DNA of 45,295 bases from a virus: the IMG/VR virus record IMGVR_UViG_3300027754_000167, positions 1 through 45,295 of that record. One strand, given 5' to 3'. A program made the position numbers and the translations under genes. The first letter of the stretch is position 1. The number at the start of each line of letters is the position of its first letter. The notes under the pieces were generated by a model. The model ran no database searches, was not told the DNA's origin, and saw only the letters and a list, made by a program, of their open reading frames with translations. Below are positions 24,613-33,646 of this stretch, one piece after another.

Positions 24613-26847
24613 CTATTTGTTTTCTAATTCCTTTACTTTTGCTGATAATTCTTTTATAGATTCTATTAAAAGTGGAATTATTTTTTCATAATCAACTGCC
24701 TTATATCCATTTTCTCTATTTACAACAACTTGTGGAAGAACTTTTTCTATTTCTTGTGCTATAACTCCAACATCGTTTCCTTTGTGAGAATGTATTTCTT
24801 CGAATCCTTCTTTCCAATCATATGTGTTACCACTAATAGATTCAACTTTTGATAATGCGTTTTCTATTGGAACAATATTTTCTTTTAATCTAACATCGGA
24901 TGAATAAAATGCTGTAATATCATTAATTGCTCTAATTTCACCTGCTACTGCAGTTGCCGCAGTTCCAACTCCAATTGAATTAAATTGTACGTTTGCAGAT
25001 GTGTGAATATCTTGTGGTGTCGAAAGAGTTACGTCTGCACTTTCTAATCCTGAACCTGCTACTGTAATTTGATTTGCAGTACCTGTAATTGTTTGAATGT
25101 AATTGCCAGTAGTATGTGTTCCTAATGTTATTGCGTTTGAGGTTATTACTTGAGACGAACCCGATACAACTCCCGTTGGTAATAATGCAGGTATTTGTGC
25201 TGCTCCACTTACTATTCCAGATGGGATAGAACTAATACTTGTATATGTAATTTGTGAAGAACCCGAAACTACTCCTGTTGGTAAGTTTTCAATTATTTGT
25301 GCAGAACCTGATATAGTTCCTGCTGGTACAGATGAAGAACTTATAAATCCTAATGTAGTTATTTGTGCAGAGCCTGATATAGTTCCTGCTGGTGCAGTTC
25401 CACTTGCTACAACTGTTAAATCAAATGTTGAACCATTACCTTTAGTGAATGTTAATACATTTATATTTACACTAGCAGTTACTAATGAACTTGCAGTTAC
25501 AGATGAACTTACAAATCCAAATGTAGTTATTTGTGCAGAACCACTTAATGTACCTGTTGGTAAGTTTTCGATTGTTTGTGCAGAACTACTCACTACACCC
25601 GTTGGTAATAATGTAATTACTTGTGTCGAACCACTTACTATACCTGCTGGAATAGAACTGATGTTTGCGTATGTAATCTGTGAAGAACCGGAAACAATTC
25701 CCGTTCCACCTAATACTTGTGTAGAACCACTTACTGTACCCGTTGGTAATAATGTAATTACTTGTGTCGAACCACTTACTATACCTGCTGGAATAGAACT
25801 AATACTTGTATATGTAATTTGTGAAGAACCGGAAACAATTCCCGTTCCACCTAATACTTGTGAAGAACCACTTACTATTCCTGAAGGTATTGATGAAATA
25901 CTTGCGTATGTAATTTGTGTTGAACCACTCACTACACCATTGTTTGCATTTATTGTTCCGTTAAATGATGTTGCAGTTGAAGAACCTATTGTTGTAATTG
26001 AACCACTAATTTTGACTGAACCTGTGAAGTCATGTACATCATTACCAAAATCTCCAAATCTATTAGAACCACTACTGAATATGACAGATGCCGTTTCATT
26101 TACGGTTGTCAAATTTACTACTGTTAAATTTTCAATAGATGTGTTATTCAATTGAGAACTACCACTTATAATACCTCTACCAGTTGTTTCATATCTTATA
26201 TCATATGAAGATGTTAATTGTGATGAACCACTTACTACTCCCGTTGGTAATAATGGAGTTACTTGTACAGAACCACTAACTATACCTGCTGGAATAGAAC
26301 TAATACTTGTATATGTAATTTGTGAAGAACCACTCACTACACCCGTTGGTAATAATGGAATAACTTGTGCAGAACCACTTACTATACCTGCTGGAATAGA
26401 ACTAATACTTGTATATGTTATTTGTGACGAACCTGATACTACACCATTTGTTGCTGCTATTGCTCCTGATATAGATGTTGCATATACATTTCTATATACT
26501 TTAGATGTCGAACCTAAATCGTATGTATTAGTTGCATCAGGTATAATTGAAGAACTTAAATCTGCATTAAAAATAACACTATCATTTGTAGTATCACCAA
26601 TTGTAATCGTTCCACCTAATACTACATTGCCCGATACATATAAGTTTGAAGCAGTAATATCTCCGGATGCAGATATTCCACCTTTCAAATATAATGAACC
26701 TGTATTTAGTTCATCTAATTTTGCTAAAGTAATTTCTCTATCACCTACCGCATATTGTAATGAGTCAGGACCTTTGTTTACATATAATTCACCATCCTCT
26801 AATGATACTGAACCTGAACCTCTTCTAATTTGAAATATAGCTGCCAT
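24613..26847 (-). CDS. Tail fibre-like protein with C-terminal peptidase S74 domain (744 aa)
   Basis: The N-terminus MAAIFQIRRGSGSVSLEDGELYVNKGP is again the RRG/GEL module. Residues about 145-560 are built from many copies of GIVSGSSQITYTSISSIPAG and GSAQVIPLLPTGVVSGS units, with a nearly exact 141-base duplication in the DNA (25601-25882). A motif SGSNRFGDFGNDVHDFTGSVKISG near residue 240 recurs in the next fibre. The C-terminal 95 residues are the S74 domain: S650-DVRL-K655-ENIVPIENA, GNTYDWKEG, DVGVIAQEIEKVLPQVV and a closing coiled coil. The Ser-Lys pair predicts self-cleavage before S650. The S74 domain is closely related to that of the 654-residue protein, so the two genes are probably duplicates with diverged shafts. 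Confidence 0.88.
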   Translation of the reverse strand: MAAIFQIRRGSGSVSLEDGELYVNKGPDSLQYAVGDREITLAKLDELNTGSLYLKGGISASGDITASNLYVSGNVVLGGTITIGDTTNDSVIFNADLSSSIIPDATNTYDLGSTSKVYRNVYATSISGAIAATNGVVSGSSQITYTSISSIPAGIVSGSAQVIPLLPTGVVSGSSQITYTSISSIPAGIVSGSVQVTPLLPTGVVSGSSQLTSSYDIRYETTGRGIISGSSQLNNTSIENLTVVNLTTVNETASVIFSSGSNRFGDFGNDVHDFTGSVKISGSITTIGSSTATSFNGTINANNGVVSGSTQITYASISSIPSGIVSGSSQVLGGTGIVSGSSQITYTSISSIPAGIVSGSTQVITLLPTGTVSGSTQVLGGTGIVSGSSQITYANISSIPAGIVSGSTQVITLLPTGVVSSSAQTIENLPTGTLSGSAQITTFGFVSSSVTASSLVTASVNINVLTFTKGNGSTFDLTVVASGTAPAGTISGSAQITTLGFISSSSVPAGTISGSAQIIENLPTGVVSGSSQITYTSISSIPSGIVSGAAQIPALLPTGVVSGSSQVITSNAITLGTHTTGNYIQTITGTANQITVAGSGLESADVTLSTPQDIHTSANVQFNSIGVGTAATAVAGEIRAINDITAFYSSDVRLKENIVPIENALSKVESISGNTYDWKEGFEEIHSHKGNDVGVIAQEIEKVLPQVVVNRENGYKAVDYEKIIPLLIESIKELSAKVKELENK
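25601..25882 (-). repeat. 141-base tandem duplication inside a fibre gene
   Basis: Two adjacent copies beginning GTTGGTAATAATGTAATTAC at 25601 and 25742 share most bases over 141 positions, that is 47 codons, so the frame is kept. Each encodes a VSGSSQIT-type unit. The period and frame preservation mark it as a recent in-frame expansion. Confidence 0.75.
25991..26116 (-). repeat. Dispersed repeat shared with the neighbouring fibre gene (copy 1)
   Basis: About 125 bases nearly identical to 27996-28121 in the same orientation and reading frame; the first 35 bases are identical. It encodes the ETASVIFSSGSNRFGDFG and FTGSVKISGS segment. Such repeats allow recombination between fibre genes. Confidence 0.75.
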
Positions 26848-26867
26848 TTAATTCTTTTATGTTTCTT

Positions 26868-26876
26868 ATAAATATA
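26868..26876 (-). promoter_or_regulatory. Late-type motif ATATTTATA
   Basis: Exact copy 20 bases upstream of the ATG at 26847, in the 49-base gap behind the first S74 fibre gene. Confidence 0.5.
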
Positions 26877-26896
26877 GTAATATCTTTTTTCTTTTA

Positions 26897-29335
26897 TTAT
26901 AGTCCGCCTGCAGTCAATCTCTCTTTCAATGTGTCGTTTTCTGCTTTTAATTCTTGGATTGCTTTAACTAAATATAAACTTAAATTGGATAAATTTGTAT
27001 CATAGTAATCAATATCATCTCTTTTAATTGTGCCCACCATATCAGGGAATACTTCCATTAATTCTTGTGCTATAAATCCTGATATTCTTCTTTCTCTTGT
27101 TGCTTCGTCAAAACCAGATAATTCATTGTAGTTATATGTTACAGGTCTAATTGCACAAATCTTATCCAATACATTAGTTACTACCAAATCAGTAATATTT
27201 TCTTTTAACCTTGAGTCTGACCAGTTTGTCCAAGCAGTATAACCATTTGCACCCGGTTGGCCATTCAGGTTTAGTTTATATCCAAAGTCAGTTGCAGTAC
27301 CAATAGAAGTATTTCCACCAGAATTTGATTGTAATCTTAATACATTTGCATCTATATTTAACATTGCAAAAGTATTAGCTGCATCATTTACTGCACTTAT
27401 ACCTGCTTGGCCACCTTCTTGTGATATTCTTATATTTTGATTAGTAGCAGTTTTAACAGTCAAATTGCCTGTTGGGTTATTTGTATTAATTCCGACTTTG
27501 CCATCCGTTGCTAAATATAATTGATAATCTGTTCCACTTGCTCTTATTTCTAAAGGATTATAAGCTGATATTGCACTATTTAATCCTACTACGGAAGCAT
27601 ATGTTGCATTATCTGTTATAAAAATACCTTTGTTATTAGTTCCGTTTACATATGCAGAACCAGATACTCCAAATTTATAGTTTGCAGATGTTGCCAATCT
27701 ATTAACACTTACATTACTACTAAATGTAGCTGGGCCAGTTACTATAAATTTATCTGAAGTTATTGTTGCAGTTGTTGTATCGTTACTTTGTCCATCAAGT
27801 ACAATAGAGGCATTACCATATGCACCATTACTTTCTAATCTTAATTGTCTTGCAGCACCATTTGATGAAATTCTTTGGAAATAAGTTCCACTAAAATATC
27901 TTTCCCAAATTGTTCTTGTATCACTCTCCCATGGCATGTTTATAAAAGAACCATTAGCAAATTCTAAACTACCACTCATTGTTTGATTACCTGTTGTTGT
28001 AATTGAACCACTAATTTTGACTGAACCTGTAAAACTATGTATATCATCACCAAAATCTCCAAACCTATTAGAACCACTACTAAATAAAACACTTGCAGTT
28101 TCATTAACTGTTGTTAAGTTTGTAATAGTTAAATTTGTAATAGTTGCGTTTTCTAATTGTGCAGAAGAACTTATAATTCCGGTTCCACCTAAAACTTGTA
28201 TTGAACCTGAAACTGTACCCGTTGGTAATAATGGAGTTACTTGTGATGAACCACTTACTATTCCTGCTGGTATAGAAGAAATACTTGCGTAAGTGATTTG
28301 AGATGAACCACTAACTATACCTCTGCCTTTTGTTTCGTAACTTCCTGTTACAGATTCTATTGTTGTTAATCTTGTGCTTTGTGCAGTATTAGTAGTATCG
28401 TTTGAACCCGTATAAGTGTTTAAAGAGTTTAATATACTAACTACTTGTGACGAACCTGATACTACTCCCGTTGGTAATGCTCCTGCAATTGAAGATGTTG
28501 CAACTGCGTATGATACTCCACTACCATTACCTACCCAAGTATATCCTTGTTGTAAAGATGATGTGAATGTTGTATTTGTATAAAAACTTTGTGAACTAAT
28601 ACTACCAACATATCTATCGTCTACTACAAAATCAATAGAACGTGATGTTGGATATATAACAGTTGTATCTCCTAAATTAGATAATCCACCAACAAAGTGA
28701 ATTGGACTTCCAACTGTTTCTACATCTCCAAAATTAAGATTATATCCTAAACTTGCACTATTGAAATCTCCAAAAGTTGGGTCATCAACATTAAAGTCAA
28801 ATGCGTTAGGGAATACATATGTTCCTTGTGCTCCACCTGCTGCAAGGTCTGTTCCATTTAAATATAATGAACCGGTTACATTAACTGAACCTGTGAATTG
28901 ATGTGTATCGTCTAATGTATTACCAAATCTAGAACTACCACTTTCGAAAAGGACAGATGAAGAAATTACTGAAATATTGAATTGTCTTGCATTAACTGCT
29001 CCTAATATAGTTAAGTCGTTTGTTACTAATGCCGACCCACTCATTATTGTTTCACCGTGATTGACAGTAAGTGTATCGTTTACTTTTAGAGAACCAAATG
29101 AAGCGGTTAGGGTTGTTCTTATTGACTCTGCTGTCAATGCTCCTGTAATAGTTATGGAGCCTGTGTTTGTTACATTTGTTGTTATTACTTCTTGGACTGT
29201 ATCTGTCGAACCTGAACGTCTAAAAAATATCTTACCATCGTAAGTATTTAATGCTAATTCTCCTAAATTAAGGGAACCCGTACCAGGTACCTTACCCGAT
29301 AACGCAGAGCGTTTGAGTTGAACAGTTTGTGCCAT
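26897..29335 (-). CDS. Tail fibre-like protein with C-terminal peptidase S74 domain (812 aa)
   Basis: The start MAQTVQLKRSALSGKVPGTGSLNLGELALNTYDGKIFF is the KRS...GELALNTYDGK module also seen in the 182-residue protein upstream. The shaft has repeated SGSSRFG..FTGSV elements (about residues 130-150 and 415-435), then GIVSGSSQITYASISSIPAG units and a more globular part (about 450-700) with ANGAARQLRLESNG-like strands. The C-terminal 107 residues are the S74 domain: S706-DSRL-K711-ENITDL, RPVTYNYNELSG, RISGFIAQELMEVFPDMV and a Leu-rich coiled coil. It is more distant from the other two S74 domains. First of the three on the transcript. Confidence 0.88.
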   Translation of the reverse strand: MAQTVQLKRSALSGKVPGTGSLNLGELALNTYDGKIFFRRSGSTDTVQEVITTNVTNTGSITITGALTAESIRTTLTASFGSLKVNDTLTVNHGETIMSGSALVTNDLTILGAVNARQFNISVISSSVLFESGSSRFGNTLDDTHQFTGSVNVTGSLYLNGTDLAAGGAQGTYVFPNAFDFNVDDPTFGDFNSASLGYNLNFGDVETVGSPIHFVGGLSNLGDTTVIYPTSRSIDFVVDDRYVGSISSQSFYTNTTFTSSLQQGYTWVGNGSGVSYAVATSSIAGALPTGVVSGSSQVVSILNSLNTYTGSNDTTNTAQSTRLTTIESVTGSYETKGRGIVSGSSQITYASISSIPAGIVSGSSQVTPLLPTGTVSGSIQVLGGTGIISSSAQLENATITNLTITNLTTVNETASVLFSSGSNRFGDFGDDIHSFTGSVKISGSITTTGNQTMSGSLEFANGSFINMPWESDTRTIWERYFSGTYFQRISSNGAARQLRLESNGAYGNASIVLDGQSNDTTTATITSDKFIVTGPATFSSNVSVNRLATSANYKFGVSGSAYVNGTNNKGIFITDNATYASVVGLNSAISAYNPLEIRASGTDYQLYLATDGKVGINTNNPTGNLTVKTATNQNIRISQEGGQAGISAVNDAANTFAMLNIDANVLRLQSNSGGNTSIGTATDFGYKLNLNGQPGANGYTAWTNWSDSRLKENITDLVVTNVLDKICAIRPVTYNYNELSGFDEATRERRISGFIAQELMEVFPDMVGTIKRDDIDYYDTNLSNLSLYLVKAIQELKAENDTLKERLTAGGL
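27996..28121 (-). repeat. Dispersed repeat shared with the neighbouring fibre gene (copy 2)
   Basis: Second copy of the element at 25991-26116, offset by 2005 bases, in the same frame of the 812-residue fibre gene. Confidence 0.75.
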
Positions 29336-29385
29336 TTGGCTAAGTCTTTAAAGTTATCTAACAAAAATGTAGTATATACTACGAA

Positions 29386-29394
29386 CATAAATAT
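29386..29394 (-). promoter_or_regulatory. Late-type motif, one-base variant ATATTTATG
   Basis: Differs from the consensus only at the last base. It stands just downstream of the terminator at 29408-29429 and 50 bases upstream of the ATG at 29335, so a terminator-then-promoter order fits a new transcript. Confidence 0.4.
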
Positions 29395-29407
29395 AATATA
29401 AAATAAA

Positions 29408-29429
29408 AAACCCCTACTATGAGGGGTTT
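29408..29429 (-). terminator. Rho-independent terminator after the 182-residue appendage gene
   Basis: Minus strand: AAACCCCT, 6-base loop, AGGGGTTT, then TTTATTTT. A perfect 8-base stem lies 22 bases past the stop of the gene ending at 29451. Confidence 0.85.
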
Positions 29430-29450
29430 CTATTATAATTTTATTTACTA

Positions 29451-29999
29451 TTAAAGTTCTCCTGCATCTGGACCGAATGATGCTGAAAATTCTAAATTGA
29501 ATAATCTTGTTGCTACTGAACCACTAAATGCTAATACATCACCGATTCCGTAAAGAGAACCACTAAATCCTTGTGCAGTTGTGATAGTTGCGATTGTTAC
29601 ATCGTTATATCTAAAATCAACTGAACTTGTTGTAGTTGCTACTTTGTAAAGAGAACCACTACCTTGAATATATCCGATTGTTCCTGCAAATGGGTCAGAA
29701 TTAAAATCAAAATCATCTGGTCTCATTGATGCGGTTACACCTGTCAATGCTCCACCATAACCTGCAAAGGCTGATGCGGTTACTGCTCCACTAAGATTGA
29801 TTGAACCTGTTGTGTTTGCTCCGGTAACTACGATTTCTACTACCTCATCGGTTGAACCTGATTTGTGTAAAAATGCTTTACCATCATAGGTATTTAATGC
29901 TATTTCACCTACTTGTAACGTTCCGGTTGTTGGTTTTGAACCTGCGACACCCGAGCGTTTTAATAAAATTGATGAAGTTGGTTGATTAGGTAATGCCAT
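29451..29999 (-). CDS. Small appendage protein (182 aa) with fibre N-terminal module
   Basis: The N-terminus (ILLKRSGVAGSKPTTGTLQVGEIALNTYDGKAFLHKSGSTDEV) is a close relative of the start of the 812-residue S74 fibre. The remainder is short and beta-rich (SINLSGAVTASAFAGYGG, FRYNDVTIATITT) and ends in SASFGPDAGEL, a tail shared with other cassette members. So it looks like a stand-alone attachment module without a long shaft; it may cap or join fibres. It is followed by a strong terminator, which suggests a boundary between the upstream repeat-protein genes and the S74 genes. Confidence 0.75.
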   Translation of the reverse strand: MALPNQPTSSILLKRSGVAGSKPTTGTLQVGEIALNTYDGKAFLHKSGSTDEVVEIVVTGANTTGSINLSGAVTASAFAGYGGALTGVTASMRPDDFDFNSDPFAGTIGYIQGSGSLYKVATTTSSVDFRYNDVTIATITTAQGFSGSLYGIGDVLAFSGSVATRLFNLEFSASFGPDAGEL

Positions 30000-30031
30000 A
30001 ATATATTTTTATTTATTCTTTCTTTTTGTTA

Positions 30032-33000
30032 TTAATATGTTCCTCCGTCTATTGTTGTGAATGAAGTTGCTATTGAACTACTAAATGTACTAAATCCGGT
30101 AGTTGCTGTTATATTAACTTGTATTGAACCACTTACTACTGTTTCTGTATTTAATTTAGTTTTAACTCTTGCATCTGTATAGTAAAGGTTTGTTCCTTCT
30201 GCTACATCCGTAGTATTAAATCCTGTGAAGTCCGCATCGTTTAATACAATTTGTGAAGAACCACTTACTAATCCTGCAGGTTTACCAACTATATTTGCAA
30301 AAGTTGGAGCTCCCGCTGCAACCGATGCACTTATTGATGTTGCAATTGAACTACTAAATGTTGTATAGTTAGTTGTTGAAGTAATATCAACTTGTGACGA
30401 ACCACTTACTATTCCTGCTGGGATAGAAGAGATACTTGTATAAGTTATTTGAGAACTACCACTTACTGTACCTGTTGGTAATAATGATATTACTTGTGAT
30501 GAACCACTTACTACCGAATCTCCATTTTGTCTTAATAATTTACTTTCAGCTCCCAATGCTCCTGCTTTCCAGTAATCATTAGTTACATCCCAAAGTAAAG
30601 AACCAGATGTTGTTGAACCACCCGTTGCGTCTCTTACAACTAAACCACCATCAGATGTTCCAGCTGCATTTAATACTAATATATTATCTGCTAAGTTAAT
30701 TGTGGTTGAGTCAACAACTGTTTGAGTACCTTGTACAAACAAATTACCTTTAATAGTTGTATCACCATTGAATGTTACATTGACACCACTTGCAGTAAAT
30801 GCTGCAACTAATGATGAAGTATAGTTTCCTAAAGTTGTATTTTTACTTTCTTGTGAGGAAGTAAATGAATTTAAATTAGTTACTGAAATATTTACACTCG
30901 CTGATGTGCTTTCTAAATTTGTTAATCTAGTTAAGTTTGAACCACTAACTACATTTAATGCATCTATACTAATTTGTTGAGAAGCAGAAGATGTATTTAG
31001 AGCCGATACTGAATTATTTACACTTGCGGATGTGCTTTCTAAGTTAGTTAATCTAGTTAAGTTTGAAGCACTTACCGTATTTAAAGATGATACTGAATTA
31101 TTTACACTTGCCGAAGTTGCTTCTAAGTTTGTTAATCTACCTAAGTTTGAAGCACTTACCGTATTTAAAGCCGCAACTGAATTATTTAAACTTGCAGTTG
31201 TTGTGTTTATATTTGAAATCGAAATATTTACACTTGCTGATGTACTTTCTAAGTTTGTTAATCTACCTAAGTTTGAAGCACTTACCGTATTTAAAGATGA
31301 TACTGAATTGTTTAAACTTGCAGTTGTACTTTCTAAGTTTGTTAATCTTCCGTCTGCAGATGCTGTAAATGCGTTTAAGGCAGTAGTTGAAGTATTTGAA
31401 CTTGTATAACTATTTAAAGCATCTATACTAATTTGTTGAGATGCCGATGAGCTATTCAAAGCCAATACTGAATTATTAACACTTGCTGAAGTTGCTTCAA
31501 TATTTGTTAATCTTCCTAAAGTAGAACCACTAAATGTATTTAAAGATGCAGATGTAACATTTAAAGCGTCAATGCTAATTTGTTGAGAAGCAGTTGATGT
31601 ATTTAAAGCCGTTACTGAATTATTTACACTTGCCGAAGTTGTTTCTAAATTACTTAATCTACCATTTGCAGATGCTGTAAATGCGTTTAAAGCAGTTGTT
31701 GAAGTATTTGAAGAAGTATAACTATTTAAAGCGTCAATGCTAATTTGTTGAGAAGCAGAAGAAGTATTTAATGCCGTTACTGAATTATTTACACTTGCCG
31801 AAGTTGCTTCTAAGTTTGTTAATCTTCCTAAGTTTGAAGCACTTACTACGTTTAATGCATCAATGCTAATTTGTTGAGAAGCAGTTGAACTATTTAATGC
31901 TGTTACTGAATTATTTACACTCGCTGATGTACTTTCTAAATTTGTTAATCTACCTAAAGTAGAACCACTAAATGTATTTAAAGATGCAGATGTTACATTC
32001 AATGCATCAATACTAATTTGTTGAGATGCAGTTGAACTATTTAATGATGTTACTGAATTATTTACACTTGCTGATGTACTTTCGATATTTGTTAATCTGC
32101 CTAATGTAGAAGAACTGAATGAATTTAAGTTTGTTATTGAAACTCCAACACCAGAACCTACATTTGCAACAATTGATGCTAATGATGCCGATACCGAACC
32201 ACTATAATCACCAAATCCAGTTGTTGAAGTAATTGTAATTTGAGATGAACCACTTACTACTGAATCACCCTCTGCTCTTAATAATTTAGATTCAGAATTT
32301 AATGCTCCGGCCTTCCAATAGTCGTTTGTAGAATCCCAAAGTAAAGAACCACTTACCGTATTAGGTGCAGTTGGGTCTTTAACTAATAAACCACCATTTG
32401 CAACACCTGTACCATTTAATTCAATTATATTATCTCCTAATTGAATCGTAGTAGAGTTTACTGCGGTTGTTGTTCCTGCTACTGTTAAGTTACCTGCTAC
32501 TGATAAGTTACCATTTGCAGTTAAGTTTACACCACTTGCAGTTAATGCTTGAAGTAATGATGAAGTAAATGAATTTAAAGATGCTGATGAAACATTTAAA
32601 GCTGCTACTGAAGTATTTACACTTGCAGAAGTTGCTTCTAAGTTACTTAATCTAGTTAAATTTGAACCACTTACAACATTTAAAGCATCAATGCTAATTT
32701 GTTGAGATGCGGTTGATGTGTTTAAAGAAGTTACTGAATTATTTACACTTGCTGAAGTTGCTTCTAAATTACTTAATCTTCCGTTTGCAGAAGCAGTAAA
32801 TGCGTTTAAGGCAGTTGTTGAAGTGTTTGAAGAAGTATAACTATTTAATGCGTCAATACTTATTTGTTGAGATGCTGAAGATGTATTTAAAGCAGTTACT
32901 GAATTATTAACACTTGCACTAAATGTATTTAATGAAGTTAATATACCAACTACTTGAGAAGAACCTGAAACTACTGTCTCAGTATCTAATTTAGTTTTAA

Positions 33001-33520
33001 CTCTAGCATCTGTATAGTATAGTCTAGTTCCTTCACTTACATCATCGGTATTAAATCCTGTCTTATCTGCGTCATTTAATACAACTTGTGAAGAACCACT
33101 TACAATACCTGCAGGTTTACCATTTAAGTTTGCCCATGTAGATGCTGCAACTGATGCACTTATTGAAGTTGCAACTGATGCACTAAAGTTACTAATGTTA
33201 CCCGTTAAATCTGGAATATCATTTCTGTCAGAACCAAGTAAGTATAAAGTTGAACTACCACTTGCGTAGTAAGGAACACCTTTAACTAAACCATTATAGA
33301 TAGAAGAACTAAATATATTTGGTGCGTTCGTGCCCATTAAGAATCTATTAACTGCTTCAACTGAACCACTTTCGGTTGCTGCGAATAGAATAGATGAACC
33401 ATTGGTTGTCGTTAAATTGGACGAACCTGAGGTTATTATTAATTCACCTTTCTGGAAAGATGAGCTTACTGCCGATATACGTTCTAACGAACCACGTCTG
33501 TTTTTAATGATTTGTGCCAT
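30032..33520 (-). CDS. Giant repeat appendage protein (1162 aa)
   Basis: The first 125 residues (AQIIKNRRGSLERISAVSSSFQKGELIITSGSSN, ILFAATESGSVEAVNRF, GVPYYASGSSTLYLLGSD) are strongly similar to the start of the 970-residue protein two genes upstream. The long middle is built from coiled-coil-like heptad units: eight copies of ASQQISIDALN alternate with LTNLESTSASVNNSVTALN. Two FN/LPTG-type modules with VNSTTIQLGDNIIELNG and VDSTTINLADNILVLN, plus KDPTAPNTVSGSLLWDSTNDYWKAG, interrupt the repeats. It ends in SIATSFTTIDGGTY. No S74 domain is present. It is probably a long, trimeric, flexible fibre or whisker. Start chosen at the first ATG after the late-type motif. Confidence 0.8.
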   Translation of the reverse strand: MAQIIKNRRGSLERISAVSSSFQKGELIITSGSSNLTTTNGSSILFAATESGSVEAVNRFLMGTNAPNIFSSSIYNGLVKGVPYYASGSSTLYLLGSDRNDIPDLTGNISNFSASVATSISASVAASTWANLNGKPAGIVSGSSQVVLNDADKTGFNTDDVSEGTRLYYTDARVKTKLDTETVVSGSSQVVGILTSLNTFSASVNNSVTALNTSSASQQISIDALNSYTSSNTSTTALNAFTASANGRLSNLEATSASVNNSVTSLNTSTASQQISIDALNVVSGSNLTRLSNLEATSASVNTSVAALNVSSASLNSFTSSLLQALTASGVNLTANGNLSVAGNLTVAGTTTAVNSTTIQLGDNIIELNGTGVANGGLLVKDPTAPNTVSGSLLWDSTNDYWKAGALNSESKLLRAEGDSVVSGSSQITITSTTGFGDYSGSVSASLASIVANVGSGVGVSITNLNSFSSSTLGRLTNIESTSASVNNSVTSLNSSTASQQISIDALNVTSASLNTFSGSTLGRLTNLESTSASVNNSVTALNSSTASQQISIDALNVVSASNLGRLTNLEATSASVNNSVTALNTSSASQQISIDALNSYTSSNTSTTALNAFTASANGRLSNLETTSASVNNSVTALNTSTASQQISIDALNVTSASLNTFSGSTLGRLTNIEATSASVNNSVLALNSSSASQQISIDALNSYTSSNTSTTALNAFTASADGRLTNLESTTASLNNSVSSLNTVSASNLGRLTNLESTSASVNISISNINTTTASLNNSVAALNTVSASNLGRLTNLEATSASVNNSVSSLNTVSASNLTRLTNLESTSASVNNSVSALNTSSASQQISIDALNVVSGSNLTRLTNLESTSASVNISVTNLNSFTSSQESKNTTLGNYTSSLVAAFTASGVNVTFNGDTTIKGNLFVQGTQTVVDSTTINLADNILVLNAAGTSDGGLVVRDATGGSTTSGSLLWDVTNDYWKAGALGAESKLLRQNGDSVVSGSSQVISLLPTGTVSGSSQITYTSISSIPAGIVSGSSQVDITSTTNYTTFSSSIATSISASVAAGAPTFANIVGKPAGLVSGSSQIVLNDADFTGFNTTDVAEGTNLYYTDARVKTKLNTETVVSGSIQVNITATTGFSTFSSSIATSFTTIDGGTY
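30930..32900 (-). repeat. Imperfect repeats of the giant fibre gene
   Basis: Eight copies of a block coding ASQQISIDALN lie near 30971, 31430, 31578, 31740, 31868, 32014, 32695 and 32860, interleaved with LTNLE.TSASVNNSV blocks. Many share runs over 15 bases, so slippage or recombination could change copy number in frame. Confidence 0.8.
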
Positions 33521-33563
33521 ATTTTTTTGGGGTTATTCTCTTTACTTTATGTTAGTATTCCGA

Positions 33564-33572
33564 TATAAATAT
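33564..33572 (-). promoter_or_regulatory. Late-type motif ATATTTATA
   Basis: Exact copy 43 bases upstream of the ATG at 33520, within the 126-base gap after the 253-residue gene. Confidence 0.5.
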
Positions 33573-33646
33573 TCATTTTTCTATAAACAATGTAAGAATA
33601 TGAATATAATTCTATATTTTTTTATTATTAATGTGTTATGTAACTA

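Noticed and set aside
25445-26155. 236-codon open frame on the plus strand
   Set aside because: Antisense to the repeated part of a fibre gene; its repeats simply mirror the fibre repeats and it has no independent leader.
25200-32900. Regularly repeated DNA that could look like a CRISPR array
   Set aside because: All repeats are in frame inside long coding regions, vary in sequence and spacing, and no short direct repeat with unique spacers or cas gene is present.
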